From an uncultured Phycisphaerales bacterium (GTDB lineage Bacteria > Planctomycetota > Phycisphaerae > Tepidisphaerales > Tepidisphaeraceae): a stretch of DNA of 64,000 nucleotides. Numbering within the stretch: position 1 is the first letter of the stretch; every line of letters begins with the position of its first letter. Below, in pieces: positions 60,346 to 64,000 of this stretch. Made by a program: the position numbers and the translations under genes. The DNA is taken from NCBI GenBank assembly GCA_903871935.1, contig CAIQIQ010000017.1:1-64000 (forward strand), in the 5' to 3' direction. Below the pieces are notes generated by a model. It ran no database searches, had not been told where the DNA came from, and saw only the letters and a program-made list of their open reading frames with translations.

Positions 60346-62348
60346 GTAATGACGCCCCGCTCAAGTCGGCCGCCGAATACCGCCCCACCTGGTGGATGCT
60401 GGCAGTGGCGCTGATTGCCAGCATCGCACAGTTTATCCAGAGCCCGGGGCAGCACCCGGCGATCATCATCCTGGCGATTGGCATCACACTCAGCTACCTC
60501 ACCCGGCTGCGCCTGCCGGCCGGGGGCGTATTCCCATGGGTCATCCGCGGCACGTTGCTGATGGTGCTGATCTTCGTCGCGCCGGAGCACAAAGTCGCAG
60601 CCCGCTTCTGGTATCTCGACGAAGCGGTCATGTGCACCATCGGCATGTGCCTGCAGGCAGAGTTGCTGGTGCAGCATTGGCTGCCGTATCTGGGGCGCTT
60701 GCGCCTCGGCCAGATGATCGTGGCAACCGCGGGCATGATGGTCGCGGCGACCACCACCAGCAAGCCACAATTCATCGCCTTTCTCGGACCGCTCTATGCC
60801 CTGGCGAACCTGGGCGTGCTCAAGCAGTTTCGCCCGGCCGCGGCTACCAGCCCATCCGAGAATACACCGCCGCCACGTCGCGCCAGCAAACGCTGGCTGT
60901 TGCAGGGAGTGTCATTGGTGCTCGCGGTCACGCTCGGCTATGCCAGCGTGGGATTCCTGCACAACTCCGAGCAAACCCTTACTCGTCTGAGCGGGGTGTG
61001 GCTGTCCAGCTTCGTGAAGCAGATACGAGCGCGGGCCGGAATGGCCGGCAATGAGCAGCTTGGGCCAATCTACAACGCCGGCGGCTCCACCGACCGCACG
61101 CTCAAGATTCGCGGCACCCGCCAGGCCATGCACCTGAAGGGGCTTACCTTCGATCTCTACGTTCACGGAAGCTGGTCGCCGCTTTTTGCCCGCCGGGACT
61201 TCGATATCCCTACGGTGCAGTACCGGAATGTCGTTGGAGCCAGAACGTTCCAGGTGGATCGTCTTGCCGATACGTTGGACATGGTCTATCTGCCCTATAA
61301 CACACCAGGATTCCTCCCGCCCGACGATGCCACGACCCTGATCGAACGGGGACACTACGCGGATGTGCGATGCGTCAGCGAGAAGTCGGACTCGATCACC
61401 TATACGGTGGCACTTCCCACCAATGAACTGGCCCAGGGGCCATTGTGCCGGCAACTGACTCCACTGGAGAAGCAAGTCTGCCTTGACGTTCCCGGTGACA
61501 TCGACCGCGGTGTTCGCACGCTGGCCGCGACGCTCAAGAAGGAAACCCCGCAGGAGACAATCCTCACCGTCATCCAGAATCTCCAGGAGAACCATCGCTA
61601 CAGCCTCAAGGCGCCCAAGGGTGACGGCGATCCAGTCAGCGAGTTCCTGCTCGATGCGAGATACAAGGATGCCCACTGCCAGTACTTCGCGGCCGCCGCC
61701 ACGATGCTGCTGCGCTGCAACGGCATCCCCACCCGTTATGTTACCGGCTATTTCGCCTGGGAAGCCGATGGCGAGAATGCCATGGTCGTCCGCTCGCGCG
61801 ATGCCCATGCCTGGGCGGAAAGCTGGATCGATGGGATCGGCTGGGTGCTGGTTGAGGCCACACCCGCCAATGGCACACCCGATGCCATCAACCCGCCAGT
61901 TGGCTGGTATCAGCGGCTTAAAGACATGACAAGCGATCTTCTGGCCGCCTTCGGCCAGTTCATCCGCTCCCTGGGCTGGGTGCATGTCGCCATCAGCGGC
62001 GGCTTGCTGACGACCATCGCGGTGACGATCCAGCTATTCCAAGGCTACCTCGCCCGGCGGAGACGCCCTCGGATTCGGGCATATACCTTCCCGGCCGGCG
62101 CATACCGCCGGCTGGCGATCGAGTTTGAGTCCATGCTTCGGCGCATGGGCGATATCCCTTCGGCCAGCGCCACCTGGGGTGAGCACCTGACCGACCAGAA
62201 GGCACAGACCCACCGTAACCGGCGTCAGGAGAAGATCGCGGCCGCCCGGCGCTTTGTCGAGGCATACAACCGCACGCGATTTGGCCGGCCGGAAGACCAT
62301 GCGGCATTACACGAACTTGAGGAGCTGCTACAGCAGTTAAAGGAGTAA
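60342..62348 (+). CDS. transglutaminase-like membrane protein (TgpA/DUF3488 type)
   Basis: A 668-aa protein: about six N-terminal helices (to residue 208), an extracytoplasmic transglutaminase-like domain (about 370-515) and a further helix near 545-563 followed by a cytosolic tail. The triad is Cys446 (DAHCQYFA), His489 (RDAHAWAE) and, at the usual Asp, Glu505 (WVLVEATP). GGAGGCG precedes its ATG. TgpA-type proteins act with MoxR/DUF58 partners in cell-envelope remodelling. The Asp-to-Glu change may alter activity. Confidence 0.88.
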   Translation: MSNDAPLKSAAEYRPTWWMLAVALIASIAQFIQSPGQHPAIIILAIGITLSYLTRLRLPAGGVFPWVIRGTLLMVLIFVAPEHKVAARFWYLDEAVMCTIGMCLQAELLVQHWLPYLGRLRLGQMIVATAGMMVAATTTSKPQFIAFLGPLYALANLGVLKQFRPAAATSPSENTPPPRRASKRWLLQGVSLVLAVTLGYASVGFLHNSEQTLTRLSGVWLSSFVKQIRARAGMAGNEQLGPIYNAGGSTDRTLKIRGTRQAMHLKGLTFDLYVHGSWSPLFARRDFDIPTVQYRNVVGARTFQVDRLADTLDMVYLPYNTPGFLPPDDATTLIERGHYADVRCVSEKSDSITYTVALPTNELAQGPLCRQLTPLEKQVCLDVPGDIDRGVRTLAATLKKETPQETILTVIQNLQENHRYSLKAPKGDGDPVSEFLLDARYKDAHCQYFAAAATMLLRCNGIPTRYVTGYFAWEADGENAMVVRSRDAHAWAESWIDGIGWVLVEATPANGTPDAINPPVGWYQRLKDMTSDLLAAFGQFIRSLGWVHVAISGGLLTTIAVTIQLFQGYLARRRRPRIRAYTFPAGAYRRLAIEFESMLRRMGDIPSASATWGEHLTDQKAQTHRNRRQEKIAAARRFVEAYNRTRFGRPEDHAALHELEELLQQLKE

Positions 62349-62351
62349 GCT

Positions 62352-63296
<945 letters not shown>

Positions 63297-63591
63297 GCGT
63301 TCGCATATGGCTGAGCACGCTTCGGTCGACATGTCTGGCTTCCGCACATTTTCACCGTGGCCCGACCGGCAGCTTGCGCGCTATAGTTCATGCGGAAGGC
63401 GATCTGGCGACGCACGCCCGGTTCTCCGATGACCGCGGAACTCGGGTGCCGCGTGGCCTACGTCCGCTGCCCTCCGACGTTGCAGAGGCACGGACGAAGT
63501 TGTTGGGTGCTGGGGAGTAGCGTAGCGTTCCCTTCCGCGTTACGCCCAGGCACCCGTACGTCAGCCGCTGAACCGAGAATTGGGGTGAACC

Positions 63592-64000
63592 ATGGATGAC
63601 TCCTCGCGAGTACAACCTCGCACGTTTGACGAGATGCTGCAGCCACCTCCGATGCTGCACCCACACCTGCTTGTCGTGCTCGAACACAACAAAGCCCAGG
63701 TCTACAAAACCGAACTCCGCGGTTCGGAGCCGCGGCACATCTATCCCTATGACCCGTACAACTACGCTCGACAGACCGGCGACACGCAGGATGATTCTGG
63801 TGACCAGCGCACTCCCGAACACGGCGGCTTCCGCGCCAAGCTGGCGCGGAGACTCCAAGGCGCCCACACGATCGTGATCTTCGGCCATGGCCCCGACGCC
63901 ACCAGAGTCATGCGCGAATTCATCGATGAACTCAACCAGGACTACCCTGATCTGGCCAAACGAGTGATTGGGGCGAAAGTGGTCGATCGCCGCTGTCTTA
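63592..64000 (+). CDS. partial gene, eRF1-like/host-attachment-like hypothetical protein
   Basis: The frame begins at ATG 63592 and runs off the end (136 codons visible). GGGGTGA precedes the ATG. The sequence reads LLVVLEHNKAQVYKTEL, then IYPYDPYNYARQTGD, then FRAKLARRLQGAHTIVIFGHGPDA and MREFIDELNQDYPDLAKRVIG. This resembles bacterial archaeo-eukaryotic-release-factor-like (host-attachment/translational-machinery) proteins, judged by pattern only. The gap before it (63297-63591) holds GC-rich sequence with no gene that I can support. Confidence 0.55.
   Translation, partial: MDDSSRVQPRTFDEMLQPPPMLHPHLLVVLEHNKAQVYKTELRGSEPRHIYPYDPYNYARQTGDTQDDSGDQRTPEHGGFRAKLARRLQGAHTIVIFGHGPDATRVMREFIDELNQDYPDLAKRVIGAKVVDRRCL

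Overview
The window is GC-rich, bacterial and chromosomal. It most resembles a planctomycete, probably class Phycisphaerae. That placement is inferred from the gene repertoire, because there is no rRNA or ribosomal-protein marker: a RAYT transposase with GTAG-headed REP hairpins, two MoxR/DUF58 modules, a fused ResB-CcsA cytochrome c assembly protein, a PQQ-type propeller starting DWPQWGG after its signal peptide, a Zn-ribbon membrane protein and short TAG-terminated genes in small divergent or convergent clusters.

Layout. 1-4.7 kb is an accessory island: a possible edge gene, a REP-associated transposase, a putative polymorphic toxin (pre-toxin and GH-E/HNH-like C-terminus) with a candidate immunity gene 4 bp downstream, and palindrome-rich DNA. 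4.7-7.2 kb holds leuD, a GNAT and a metY-type sulfhydrylase. 7.3-20.7 kb is mostly housekeeping: a hybrid histidine kinase, PspC, a PDZ lipoprotein, a Gfo/Idh/MocA oxidoreductase, gyrA, a CPBP protease, an FAH-family protein, purE, a cysteine desulfurase and a Zn-ribbon membrane protein. 20.8-25.4 kb (minus strand) is a compact cluster: ECF sigma, membrane anti-sigma-like protein, MoxR, membrane pseudokinase, DUF58. 25.6-32.4 kb has tadA, a NifU-type scaffold, a SHOCT protein, aroA, an MFS carrier, an AXE-type esterase, a VapBC pair and accD. 32.4-43.2 kb has a four-helix-bundle protein with an RG-rich tail, a PQQ-like propeller, a Nif3-like protein, a SYLF lipoprotein, a UroD-like/amidohydrolase pair, a metallo-beta-lactamase-fold protein, a small zinc-finger island at the 3' end of tRNA-Arg(TCG), a glucose/sorbosone-dehydrogenase-like propeller and hom. 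43.3-54.8 kb has a TolC-family protein, a U32 peptidase, ResB-CcsA, DUF1015, a solitary non-catalytic M16 and birA. 55-64 kb has a 16-repeat TPR protein, an AAA_25-like ATPase with a broken Walker A, a second DUF58-transglutaminase-MoxR operon and the start of an eRF1-like/host-attachment-like gene that runs off the window.

The most unusual features are four sites of REP hairpins, several of which start exactly on the TAG stop codon of a gene or lie inside its last codons; the sigma/anti-sigma/MoxR/pseudokinase/DUF58 cluster; the toxin-immunity cassette with a missing N-terminus; the Lys-less P-loop ATPase; and the zinc-finger pair beside the tRNA. No CRISPR array, rRNA, phage structural gene or replication origin was seen.
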